A DNA stretch of 64,000 nucleotides from Modestobacter italicus (GTDB lineage: Bacteria > Actinomycetota > Actinomycetes > Mycobacteriales > Geodermatophilaceae), in the NCBI RefSeq assembly GCF_000306785.1, contig NC_017955.1, positions 2,356,001 to 2,420,000 on the forward strand, in the 5' to 3' direction. Positions 36,442-44,000 of the stretch are shown here, piece by piece; position 1 is the stretch's first letter; every line of letters begins with the position of its first letter. The notes under the pieces were generated by a model. It was not told the DNA's origin and did no database searches. It saw only the letters and a program-made list of their open reading frames with translations. The translations under genes were made by a program, and so were the position numbers.

Positions 36442-37659
36442 TCAGCCGGGGGAGGCGTCGGTCCCGTCGGTCGCCGCTGGCGGCGGGCCGGCTGGGTCGT
36501 GCTCCACCGGTGGCGGGTCCGCGACCGCTCCGCCCTCGTCCCGGCGCGGCCGTGCGCGGGCCGCCGCGGCCAGGTCGGCCCGGGCCGCTGCCGCCTCGGC
36601 GACAGCGCGGTCGCGGGCCTCCTCGGCCCGCAGCCGGTCGCGACGGCTCTCCTCGGCCTGGCGCTCGGCCCGTTCGGCGCGGGCCTCCTGCAGCCGTGCC
36701 CGCTCGGTGGCCTCCGCGGTCCGGGCCACCGCTGCCCGGACCCGGCCCGCCGCGGCCGTGGTCTCCAACCGGACCGCCGCCTCGGCCTGCTCGGCCCGGC
36801 CGGCCGCCCGGGCCGCCTCGGCCCGGGCGTCCTCGGTCTCCGCGCGGGCCGCGCGTTCGGTCTCCAGCGCCCGGTCCCGGGCCGCCTCGGCCGCCGCCGC
36901 CCGCTCCTGCGCGGTGGCGGCGTCGGCCAGCGCGCGGTCGCGGGCCTCCTCCGCCCGGGCCGCCTCGCCGCGCGCGGACCCGGCGTCGGCCACCGCCGCG
37001 GCCCGCCGCCGCTCGGCCTCCTGCCGCGCCGCCTCGGCCTCGCGGGCGGCCGCGCCGGCCGCGTCCGCGGCCGCGCGTGCCTCCTGCGCCGCGCGCTCCG
37101 CGGCGTCGGCGGTCTCCCGGGCGGCCTCGGCCTGGTCCCGGGCCGCGGTCAGCTGCTCCCGGGCGGTGGCGGCCTCCGCCCGGGCCGCGGCCGCGTCGGC
37201 GTCGGCCCGCGCCGCCGCCTCGAGCGCCTCCCGGGTCGCCGTCTCGGCGACCGCCCGGACCCGGTCGGCGAGGGACGCCCGCTGCTCGGCCTCGGCGATC
37301 TCGCGGCGGGCGTCGGTGCGGATCGCCGCCCGCTCGACCTCCAGCAGCTCGGCGTCCGCGGCCCGGGTCAGCACCTCCCGGGCGCGGGTCACCTGCTCCT
37401 CGATCGCCAGCAGGGTGTGACGGAACCGGTCGGCTGCCTCGGTGAGGGTCTCGGCGGCCGGTGGCCGGTGACCCGGGGCGTTGCCCGTCGCCGCCGCGGT
37501 CGGGGAGCGGACGGCGGCCTCGGCCCGGCGCGCGGCGAAGGCGGTCGTGCGGTTGTGGTCCGGGCGGGTGCAGTACGAGGACCGGCCGCCGGTCGGCGGA
37601 GGCGGTGCCACCGGCCGGTCGCAGCTCGGGAAGGCGCACATCGCCGTGCCAGCGGTCAT
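36442..37659 (-). CDS. Zinc-finger plus long coiled-coil protein, divergent from a recombinase
   Basis: 405 aa, not matched to a characterised family. Residues 7-34 form a CxxxxC-x16-CxxxxH element (CAFPSC ... YCTRPDH), probably a zinc-binding DNA- or protein-contact module. Residues about 85-370 are an almost unbroken Ala/Glu/Arg-rich coiled coil (heptad-like ARAEAATAREQLTAARDQ and similar), and the tail is Pro/Asp-rich. The plan resembles KfrA-like partition or nucleoid proteins. GGAGG lies ten bases before the ATG. It is divergent from a tyrosine recombinase gene across a 114-base gap that carries two inverted repeats. Confidence 0.75.
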   Translation of the reverse strand: MTAGTAMCAFPSCDRPVAPPPPTGGRSSYCTRPDHNRTTAFAARRAEAAVRSPTAAATGNAPGHRPPAAETLTEAADRFRHTLLAIEEQVTRAREVLTRAADAELLEVERAAIRTDARREIAEAEQRASLADRVRAVAETATREALEAAARADADAAAARAEAATAREQLTAARDQAEAARETADAAERAAQEARAAADAAGAAAREAEAARQEAERRRAAAVADAGSARGEAARAEEARDRALADAATAQERAAAAEAARDRALETERAARAETEDARAEAARAAGRAEQAEAAVRLETTAAAGRVRAAVARTAEATERARLQEARAERAERQAEESRRDRLRAEEARDRAVAEAAAARADLAAAARARPRRDEGGAVADPPPVEHDPAGPPPAATDGTDASPG

Positions 37660-37676
37660 GCCGGGGATCCTCCGCT

Positions 37677-37717
37677 CGTTCGTGCGTTCGTGCATACCGA
37701 CAACGAACGAACGAACG
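37677..37717. repeat. Tandem CGTT/AACG tetramers forming an inverted repeat
   Basis: Left arm CGTTCGTGCGTTCGT (37677-37691) and right arm ACGAACGAACGAACG (37703-37717) pair with one mismatch around an 11-base loop. The right arm region is four perfect AACG repeats (37702-37717). It lies just upstream of the coiled-coil protein start, in the divergent gap. Candidate binding array or operator. Confidence 0.6.
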
Positions 37718-37756
37718 TCATTGATCGGGATGAGCAGGCGCGGAGCCAGCCGCACG

Positions 37757-37779
37757 CTCCATAATCAACTGTTATGGAG
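37757..37779. repeat. Perfect 8-bp inverted repeat with 7-bp spacer, candidate recombination core or operator
   Basis: Arms CTCCATAA and TTATGGAG flank the spacer TCAACTG. Eight-base arms with a 7-base spacer are the usual geometry of a tyrosine-recombinase crossover site. The right arm contains the ATG of the recombinase gene, and the left arm holds CATAAT, a plausible -10 element. It is strikingly AT-rich against its surroundings. Confidence 0.55.
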
Positions 37780-38802
37780 TCCTTCCAGCCCGACGTCGCG
37801 CGAGCCGTTCGGGTCCCGCGCGAGGTGGTCGTCCGGCCGGGGGACGGGGGTCTCGTGCTGCCTGGGGACGTCGAGTCGGTGGGGCGCTACCTCACCGCCG
37901 CGAAGGCCGAGTCGACGCGCAAGGCCTACGAGGCGGACTTCCGCGCGTGGTCGGCGTGGGCCCGGCAGCGCGGCTTCGACCCGCTGCCCGCGGCCGACGC
38001 CGCGGTGGCGGCCTACCTCGCGGCGCTCAGCGACGCCGGGGCCAGCCCGCGGACCGTCGCCCGGCGGCTGTCCGGCATCGGGCACGCGCACCGGGAGGCC
38101 GGGCTCCCCAGCCCGACCGAGCACCCCGGCACCCGCGAGGTGCTGCGGGGCATCCGCCGCACGGCGGCCCGCGGCGGTCGCCGGCCGAAGAAGGCCCGGG
38201 CGATCGACACCCAGACGGTCCGGGCGCTGGTCGAGGACCTCCCGGACGGCGTGGCCGGGACCCGCGACCGGGCGCTGATCCTCACCTCCTTCGCGCTCGG
38301 GCTGCGGGCCTCGGACGCCTGCGGGCTGGACGTGGGCGACCTGGCCCCGGCCGGGCACGGCGGCCTCGACGTCACCGTCCGCTGGTCGAAGACCGACCAG
38401 GAGGGCGCCGGCGAGGTGCTGGCGCTGGCACCTGGGACGCGCGCGCAGACCTGCCCGGTGCGCGCCCTGCAGGCGTGGGTCGAGGCGGCCGGGCTGCAGG
38501 GGGCGACCGGACCGCTGTTCCGCAGCGTCGGGCGGGGCGCGCAGCCGCGGATCGGCCGGACCCGGATGGCCCGGTCCTCGGTCCGGCTGGTCCTCCGCCG
38601 GGCCGCCGAGCACGCCGGTGTCCCGCTCGACGGGCTGAGCCCGCACAGCCTGCGGCGGTCGTTCGCGACCGAGGGCTACAAGGCCGGGGTCAGCGAGCGG
38701 GAGCTGGCCCGGACGGGCCGGTGGGCGTCGGTGACCACGCTGCGCGGCTACGACGCCAGCAGCCGCTGGGCGGCTCCGGCGTCCGGCCGGCTCGGTCTCT
38801 GA
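37774..38802 (+). CDS. Tyrosine site-specific recombinase, Cre-like active site
   Basis: 342 aa. A core-binding (SAM-like) domain spans about 33-125 (YLTAAKAESTRKAYEADFRAWSAWA). The catalytic domain has Arg178 (GLRASD), Lys206 (SKTDQ), His291-Arg294 (HSLR), Trp317 and Tyr326 (RGYDA). Trp in place of the usual second His, nine residues before Tyr, is the Cre arrangement. All catalytic residues are present, so it should be active. The start lies within an inverted repeat with a -10-like CATAAT nine bases upstream, suggesting an almost leaderless mRNA. No tRNA, excisionase or phage gene is nearby. Confidence 0.9.
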   Translation: MESFQPDVARAVRVPREVVVRPGDGGLVLPGDVESVGRYLTAAKAESTRKAYEADFRAWSAWARQRGFDPLPAADAAVAAYLAALSDAGASPRTVARRLSGIGHAHREAGLPSPTEHPGTREVLRGIRRTAARGGRRPKKARAIDTQTVRALVEDLPDGVAGTRDRALILTSFALGLRASDACGLDVGDLAPAGHGGLDVTVRWSKTDQEGAGEVLALAPGTRAQTCPVRALQAWVEAAGLQGATGPLFRSVGRGAQPRIGRTRMARSSVRLVLRRAAEHAGVPLDGLSPHSLRRSFATEGYKAGVSERELARTGRWASVTTLRGYDASSRWAAPASGRLGL

Positions 38803-38817
38803 GCCCCGGCGGGCTCA
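38800..38817. terminator. Shared hairpin containing both stop codons
   Basis: TGAGCCC and GGGCTCA form a perfect seven-base stem with loop CGGC. The left arm begins with the recombinase TGA and the right arm ends with the complement of the BrkB-protein TGA. A compact bidirectional terminator. Confidence 0.6.
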
Positions 38818-39813
38818 GACCTCGCCCGGGTAGGGCGGCGCGCTGTCCGCGACGACCGCGCCGCGCTCGCCCAGCGGCTGCTCGGGGCCGACCGTCGAGT
38901 CGCGGGTCGTCTCGCGCTCGGCCTCGGCGTTGACCGCGGCGCCCACGATGACCAGGAAGACGGTGACCCACAGCCAGAACATGCTGATCGCCACCCCGGC
39001 CAGACCGCCGTACGTCGAGGAGTAGCTGCCCAGCCGCTCGACGTAGGCGAAGAAGCCGGCCGTGGTGGCCAGCCACAGCACGGTCGCGACCGCCGAGCCG
39101 CCGGTGATCCACCGCCAGCGGGCCTGCTCCCGGTCCGGGCCCCACCGGTACAGCAGGGCGAGCATCGAGGTCATGACGCCGGCGAGACCGAGCCACACGA
39201 GGACGGTCGCGACCGCGCGGACCGGGTCGGAGGCCCCGGACAGGGCACGGGACAGCGTGCCGGCGAGGGTGACCAGGGCGCCCAGGACCACCGCGCCACC
39301 GAGGACGAACAGCAGCGCCAGGCCGGTGCGGCGCAGGAACCCGCGGCTCTCCGTCTCGTGGTAGGCGAGGGTCAGCCCGTCGATCAGGTAGGTCATGGCG
39401 GTCGTCGCCGTGTAGAGCGCGACCACCAGCCCGGTGAGCCCGCTGAGGGTGTGCACCTGGCCGGAGGCGGTGGTGATCGTGGTGAGCTGCTCGGCCACCA
39501 TCGGCCGGAGCTCGGTGGGCAGCATCCCGGTCACCCGGGACAGCTGCTGGAGCGCCTGCTCGGGGGTGGTGACCGCGCCGTAGACCGAGATCGCCGTCAC
39601 CAGCACCGGGGCGATGGACAGGATCGCGAAGAACGCCACGCCCGCGCTCTGCACCATGAGCCGGTCGCTGGCCACGTGCCTCAGCACCCGGCGGAGGACG
39701 TGCCGCCAGCCCGCGGCGGAGATCTGCCGCGGCGAGTCGGCCTCGCTCGCCGGCGGACGTCGTCGCGACGCCGCTGCCCGCCCCGCGCGCCCGTGCTCTC
39801 GAGCCCACGCCAT
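38815..39813 (-). CDS. YihY/BrkB family membrane protein
   Basis: 332 aa. An Arg/Ala-rich cytoplasmic N-terminus is followed by about six TM segments. Family motifs are visible: [56 protein letters not shown] near the C-terminus, and [23 protein letters not shown] in the central loop. Often annotated as putative ribonuclease BN by mistake; the true function is unknown, perhaps transport or envelope-related. It follows the NmrA-like gene with three bases between, so they are cotranscribed. Confidence 0.9.
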   Translation of the reverse strand: MAWAREHGRAGRAAASRRRPPASEADSPRQISAAGWRHVLRRVLRHVASDRLMVQSAGVAFFAILSIAPVLVTAISVYGAVTTPEQALQQLSRVTGMLPTELRPMVAEQLTTITTASGQVHTLSGLTGLVVALYTATTAMTYLIDGLTLAYHETESRGFLRRTGLALLFVLGGAVVLGALVTLAGTLSRALSGASDPVRAVATVLVWLGLAGVMTSMLALLYRWGPDREQARWRWITGGSAVATVLWLATTAGFFAYVERLGSYSSTYGGLAGVAISMFWLWVTVFLVIVGAAVNAEAERETTRDSTVGPEQPLGERGAVVADSAPPYPGEV

Positions 39814-39816
39814 GGC

Positions 39817-40734
39817 TCATCCCATACGCGGTCGGGAGCAGCCGCAACACGCAGCCGGTCGGCTGATCGCCCCGCCGGCGCGAGCGCGGGTCAGGCGGCG
39901 CGCTTGGAGGGTCGGCCTGTCGGGGGCGAGGAAGGCCTCCAGCGTCCGGGGCGGCCGTCCGGTCACCCGCTCCACGGTGTCGGTCACCACGGCGAAGCTG
40001 CCGGCGTGCACCCGCCGGAAGGTCAGCTCGGTGAGCGCCCGCGCGAAGCCGTCGCTGCCGGCCAGCACGTCCTCGATCGGCACCTCCCGGTGCGCCACGG
40101 GGTGCCCGGTCGCGGCGGACAGCAGCTCCGCGGTGCGCGGCAGCGAGAGGGCCGCCGGCCCGGACAGCTCGTGCACCTGACCGGCCTGCCCCGGGTCGAG
40201 CAGCGCGTGCTCGGCCACGGCGGCGATGTCCCGGGCGTCGATCCAGGCCACGCTCGCGCCACCGCTGGAGAACGGCAGCTCGCCGCGGCCGGCGACCTGG
40301 TCCAGGTAGTACCGCGGGTCGGTGAACACCTGCATGAACCAGCTCGGCCGCACCATCGTCCAGCTGCGGCCGCTGCGGCGCACCGCCTGCTCGGCGCGCA
40401 CCGCCCAGTCGTCGGGGGCGAGGGCGTCGGTGGCCTGCTCGGACAGCAGGACGACGTGGGTCCGCTCCGGCAGCCCGTCGAGCAGCGCACCGATCAGCTC
40501 CGGGGCGTCGGGGCGGTCCGGTCGGACGACGTAGACGGCGTCGACGCCCTCGGTCGCCGCCGGCCAGCCGGAGGTGTCGTCCCACGAGAACGCCGTGGGC
40601 CGGACGCCGTCGGTGCTCACCGTGGCCGGGTCGCTGCTGCCGCCGAGCACCTCGACGCCCGACCGGGCGACGAGCAGCTCGGCCAGCGGGCGGCCGGTCT
40701 TGGCGCGCACCCCGGTCACCAGGACGCGGGTCAT
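39817..40734 (-). CDS. NmrA-like NAD(P)-binding protein
   Basis: 305 aa. N-terminal Rossmann motif [18 protein letters not shown], then [12 protein letters not shown], the active-region [15 protein letters not shown] and an extended C-terminal domain, all as in the NmrA/ergot-alkaloid-dehydrogenase-like atypical SDR family (redox sensors or isoflavone-reductase-like reductases). AGAGGT precedes the ATG by six bases. The extreme C-terminus is basic and Cys-rich ([14 protein letters not shown]) and unlike the usual family end. Operon with the BrkB-family gene, divergent from the ABC exporter. Confidence 0.85.
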   Translation of the reverse strand: MTRVLVTGVRAKTGRPLAELLVARSGVEVLGGSSDPATVSTDGVRPTAFSWDDTSGWPAATEGVDAVYVVRPDRPDAPELIGALLDGLPERTHVVLLSEQATDALAPDDWAVRAEQAVRRSGRSWTMVRPSWFMQVFTDPRYYLDQVAGRGELPFSSGGASVAWIDARDIAAVAEHALLDPGQAGQVHELSGPAALSLPRTAELLSAATGHPVAHREVPIEDVLAGSDGFARALTELTFRRVHAGSFAVVTDTVERVTGRPPRTLEAFLAPDRPTLQARRLTRARAGGAISRPAACCGCSRPRMG

Positions 40735-40977
40735 GCCGGTACCTCTGCGGTCGTGCGCCTCATGACGGCCCCTCCGTGCGGTCGGGTGGCCCGGCTCCGG
40801 CCGCCGGGCGGTCACCGGAGCCCGGAGTCTGCCGGACGTGGCGCCGGAAGAGGGGCTGGTTGGTGCTGGTCCGACGTCGTCCGGGGGGAGGAGCATCACC
40901 GGCGTCCGATGAGTCCCCGGCCGCGGCCGGGTCACAGCTGCAGACGCACTCGTCCCCGGACCCGAGGTGGCAGGCAG

Positions 40978-41967
40978 ATGACCGCACAGACGACGCTCGC
41001 GATCGAGGCCAGCGGGCTGGAGAAGTCCTTCGGTGAGACCCGCGCCGTCGCCGGGGTGGACCTCGCCGTCCCGGCCGGATCCGTCTACGGGGTGCTCGGG
41101 CCCAACGGCGCGGGCAAGACCACGACCATCCGGATGCTGGCCACGCTCATCCCGCCCGATGCCGGCAGCGCCCGCGTGCTGGGGCACGACGTCGTGTCCG
41201 AGGCGGCGACGGTCCGCGAGCTGGTCAGCCTGACCGGCCAGCTCGCCTCGGTCGACGAGGAGCTCACCGGCCGGGAGAACCTCCGGCTGCTCGGCCGGCT
41301 CCTCGGCTTCTCCCGTGCCGCCGCCAAGGACCGCGCCGACGAGCTGCTCGAGGCCTTCGACATCGCCGAGGCGGCCGGCAGGCTGGTCAAGCACTTCTCG
41401 GGCGGCATGCGCCGCCGGCTCGACATCGCCGCGAGCATCGTGGTCACCCCGCAGTTGATGTTCCTGGACGAGCCGACCACCGGGCTGGACCCGCGCTCCC
41501 GCAACCAGGTCTGGGAGATCGCCCGGGCGCTGGTGGCCGAGGGGACGACGATCCTGCTCTGCACCCAGTACCTCGAGGAGGCCGACCAGCTCGCCGACGG
41601 CATCGCCGTGATCGACCGGGGCCGGGTCATCGCCGAGGGCACCCCCGCCGACCTCAAGGCCTCGGTCGGCACCGGATCGCTGTCCGTGCGGCTGCTCGAC
41701 CCCGCCCGCCGTGCCGAGGCGGCCGAGCTGCTGGAACGGACGGTGGGCCCGGTGGTGCTGGAACCGGAACCCACGGCCCTGTCCGCCACCGGCGCGGACG
41801 CCGGACGGGCGGCGGTCGCCGTCGCCGAGCTCTCCCGCGCGGGCTTCCCACTGGCGCACTTCTCGCTGCAGCAGCCCAGCCTCGACGAGGTCTTCCTCGC
41901 CCTCACCGGCCACGCGGCCGAGGAGACGTCCCAGCCCTCCGACGACCTGCAGGAGCACCTGTCATGA
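40978..41967 (+). CDS. ABC transporter ATP-binding protein, DrrA type
   Basis: 329 aa. Walker [11 protein letters not shown] at residues 41-50, signature [12 protein letters not shown], Walker [13 protein letters not shown], and the C-terminal DrrA extension ending [23 protein letters not shown]. The last motif (PSLDEVFL) is diagnostic of daunorubicin-resistance-type exporters, where it links the ATPase to the permease. Powers export of a drug or lipid-like metabolite. AGGTGG lies about eleven bases before the ATG. Overlaps its permease by four bases. Confidence 0.93.
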   Translation: MTAQTTLAIEASGLEKSFGETRAVAGVDLAVPAGSVYGVLGPNGAGKTTTIRMLATLIPPDAGSARVLGHDVVSEAATVRELVSLTGQLASVDEELTGRENLRLLGRLLGFSRAAAKDRADELLEAFDIAEAAGRLVKHFSGGMRRRLDIAASIVVTPQLMFLDEPTTGLDPRSRNQVWEIARALVAEGTTILLCTQYLEEADQLADGIAVIDRGRVIAEGTPADLKASVGTGSLSVRLLDPARRAEAAELLERTVGPVVLEPEPTALSATGADAGRAAVAVAELSRAGFPLAHFSLQQPSLDEVFLALTGHAAEETSQPSDDLQEHLS

Positions 41968-42797
41968 CGACGACGACCGCGCCGGGCACCGCGGACACCG
42001 CAGCGGTCCGCCGGGCGATCTCCTCCACCCCGCGCCCGCCCCGGCCCGGCCCGCTGTCGGCCGCGCTCACCTTCGGCTGGCGGGGCATGCTGAAGGTCAA
42101 GCACGTGCCCGAGCAGCTGCTGGACGTCACCGTCACGCCGGTGATGTTCCTGCTCATGTTCACCTACCTGTTCGGCGGTGCGATCGCGGGCTCGACCAGC
42201 GCCTACCTGGACTACACGCTGCCGGGCCTGCTGGTCATGTCGGTGCTGTTCACCACCGTCTACTCCGGGGTCAGCCTCAACACCGACCTGACGAAGGGCG
42301 TCGTCGACCGCTTCCGCACGCTGCCGATCTGGCGGCCGGCGCCGCTGCTGGGCTCGCTGCTCGGCGACAGCGTCCGCTACGTCATCGCCGGCACGGTGAT
42401 CATCGTCGTCGGCGTCGCCCTGGGCTTCCGGCCCGACGGCGGCGTCCTCGGGGCGGTCGCGGCGCTGGCGCTGGTCGTCGTCTTCTCGTTCGGGTTGTCC
42501 TGGGTCTTCTGCGTCCTCGGCCTGCTCCTGCGGTCGCCGAACGCGGTGATGAACGCCGGGTTCATGGCGATCTTCCCGCTGACGTTCCTGTCCAACGTCT
42601 TCGTCGACCCCGCCACGCTGCCGGGCCCGCTGGAGGCCTTCGTCGACGTCAACCCGATCTCCGTCCTGGCCACCGCGTCGCGGTCGCTGATGGCCGGCGA
42701 GCCCGACGGCGGCGCGATCGTCGTCTCCCTCGCGGTGGCGGCGGGGCTGGCCGCGGTGTTCCTGCCGCTGACCACGCGGCTCTACCGCAGCCGCTGA
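41964..42797 (+). CDS. ABC-2 type permease, DrrB type
   Basis: 277 aa with six TM segments. The N-terminal [40 protein letters not shown] and [25 protein letters not shown] loop are characteristic of DrrB. Starts inside the ATPase stop (ATGA), so the two are translationally coupled and form one exporter. Confidence 0.93.
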   Translation: MTTTTAPGTADTAAVRRAISSTPRPPRPGPLSAALTFGWRGMLKVKHVPEQLLDVTVTPVMFLLMFTYLFGGAIAGSTSAYLDYTLPGLLVMSVLFTTVYSGVSLNTDLTKGVVDRFRTLPIWRPAPLLGSLLGDSVRYVIAGTVIIVVGVALGFRPDGGVLGAVAALALVVVFSFGLSWVFCVLGLLLRSPNAVMNAGFMAIFPLTFLSNVFVDPATLPGPLEAFVDVNPISVLATASRSLMAGEPDGGAIVVSLAVAAGLAAVFLPLTTRLYRSR

Positions 42798-42807
42798 GCA
42801 CGGCGCT

Positions 42808-42826
42808 GGGCGGTCAGCGACCGCCC
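42808..42826. terminator. Hairpin between convergent genes
   Basis: GGGCGGTC and GACCGCCC form a perfect eight-base stem with loop AGC. The transglycosylase stop lies within it and the DrrB stop is ten bases away. Confidence 0.55.
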
Positions 42827-43815
42827 TCGGCGGCGATCAGCCCGGCGACCTCCTCCGGCATCTCCGAGCAGTCGTCGTCGGTGTCCGGTTGGCCCTCGGC
42901 GAGGCCCTCGACCCCGGCGTCCTCGACCGGTTGGAAGCCCTTCTCGGCGATGTGCCGGGGCACCCGGGCCTGCGCGTTGAGGACGTGCGAGCGCGACAGC
43001 CAGCCGAGGCCGTCGTCCACCTCGAAGTCCAGGCCGCCGCCGGGTGCCCGCTGCACGTGCCCCGGGGAGGGCAGCAGCCCGACCAGCTGGACGGCCTGGT
43101 CGACCGTCAGCGTGGACGGCGGGGTGTCGAACCAGTACCAGCTGGCCGAGCAGATGCCGTAGATCCGCGGACCGAGCTGCGCGTGGTTGACGTACAGCTC
43201 GAGCATCCGGCGGTCGTCGACCACCAGCGCCAGCTCCGCCGCCAGACCGGCCTCGACCGCCTTGCGCCAGGCGCTCATCCCCTGGTTGAGGAACAGGTTC
43301 TTGGCCACCTGCTGCGGGATGGTCGACCCGGACGGGTCCTCCTCGCCGCGCAGGTGCGCCTCGGCGCGGCCGACCAGCTCGTCCCAGGTGAAGGCGCCGT
43401 CCCGGTAGGGGAGGGGCTGGTCCTCGTGCGCGATGACGGCGGCGAGGAAGTTGCGGGACACGTGCTCGACGGGCACCGACTGCTGGACCGCCCCGTCGCT
43501 GTTGGCCAGCTGGAACGCCGTCGTCGGCGGGTCGACCCAGCGCAGCGACAGCAGGACCGCGGCCTGCACGAGGAAGGCGACGACCAGCAGCCGGAGGACC
43601 CGGCGGAACAGCCGCCGCCTCGGCACGCCCCCGGGTGGGGACGACGGCCCGGCCCCGGAGCCCGGCGCGGGGGGTGCTGCGACCGGATCGCCGTCCGGTG
43701 GGCCCTGATCGCCGGCCACCGGTCGCGACATGCGCCGGGTGGGCGTCCGGTCGGTCCACTGCTGCCCGGGCGGGACGTCGTCGGGGGAGCGACGACGGTG
43801 CGACGCGAAGGGCAT
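42814..43815 (-). CDS. Monofunctional peptidoglycan transglycosylase (GT51)
   Basis: 333 aa. A Pro-rich cytoplasmic tail of about 65 residues and one TM segment (about 72-92) precede the GT51 domain. The catalytic Glu is in VIAHEDQPLPYRDG (Glu131); GSTIPQQVAKNLFLNQG and the RKAVEAGLAAELALVVDDRRMLELYVN region give the other four signature motifs. Polymerises lipid II glycan chains outside the membrane. No transpeptidase domain, as in MtgA. A Pro- and Asp-rich tail follows the domain. Confidence 0.9.
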   Translation of the reverse strand: MPFASHRRRSPDDVPPGQQWTDRTPTRRMSRPVAGDQGPPDGDPVAAPPAPGSGAGPSSPPGGVPRRRLFRRVLRLLVVAFLVQAAVLLSLRWVDPPTTAFQLANSDGAVQQSVPVEHVSRNFLAAVIAHEDQPLPYRDGAFTWDELVGRAEAHLRGEEDPSGSTIPQQVAKNLFLNQGMSAWRKAVEAGLAAELALVVDDRRMLELYVNHAQLGPRIYGICSASWYWFDTPPSTLTVDQAVQLVGLLPSPGHVQRAPGGGLDFEVDDGLGWLSRSHVLNAQARVPRHIAEKGFQPVEDAGVEGLAEGQPDTDDDCSEMPEEVAGLIAAEGGR

Positions 43816-43932
43816 GCGGAGCTGTCCTCCCGAGGACCGACGGACCGGGTCCCCAGGCTACGAGGCGGTCGGCGGAAGGGCCGTTCCCACGCCGTGCGTC
43901 ACGGCACAGCCCGACCGCGATGACCCACCTCT

Positions 43933-43976
43933 CGGGTTTCGGCGCCGAAACCCGGCCCGGTTCCGGCGCCGGAACC
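43933..43976. repeat. Two tandem perfect palindromes of the same family
   Basis: A 22-base palindrome (43933-43954, half-site CGGGTTTCGGC) and an 18-base palindrome (43959-43976, half-site GGTTCCGGC) have centres exactly 24 bases apart and share the core TYCGGCGCCGRA. They lie downstream of the MMPL stop and upstream of the transglycosylase start, so they could be a double terminator, tandem operator or an intergenic repeat unit. Confidence 0.6.
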
Positions 43977-44000
43977 TGGTTCGTCCGGTGCCCGCCGGCC

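Noticed and set aside
36560-37300. Possible DNA-level tandem repeats in the coiled-coil gene
   Set aside because: The repetition reflects Ala-Glu-Ala-Arg heptads encoded with similar codons; no exact repeat unit is conserved.
36011-37639. Gly/Arg-rich minus frame overlapping the coiled-coil gene
   Set aside because: It is a frame shadow of the Ala/Glu/Arg coiled coil; repetition in the product follows from the repeated Ala codons.
37774-38802. Integration of a mobile element at a tRNA
   Set aside because: No tRNA gene, no direct repeats flanking the recombinase and no phage or conjugation genes were seen within 20 kb.
38815-39813. Ribonuclease BN annotation
   Set aside because: The YihY/BrkB family was misassigned as RNase BN in the past; the protein is an integral membrane protein without nuclease motifs.
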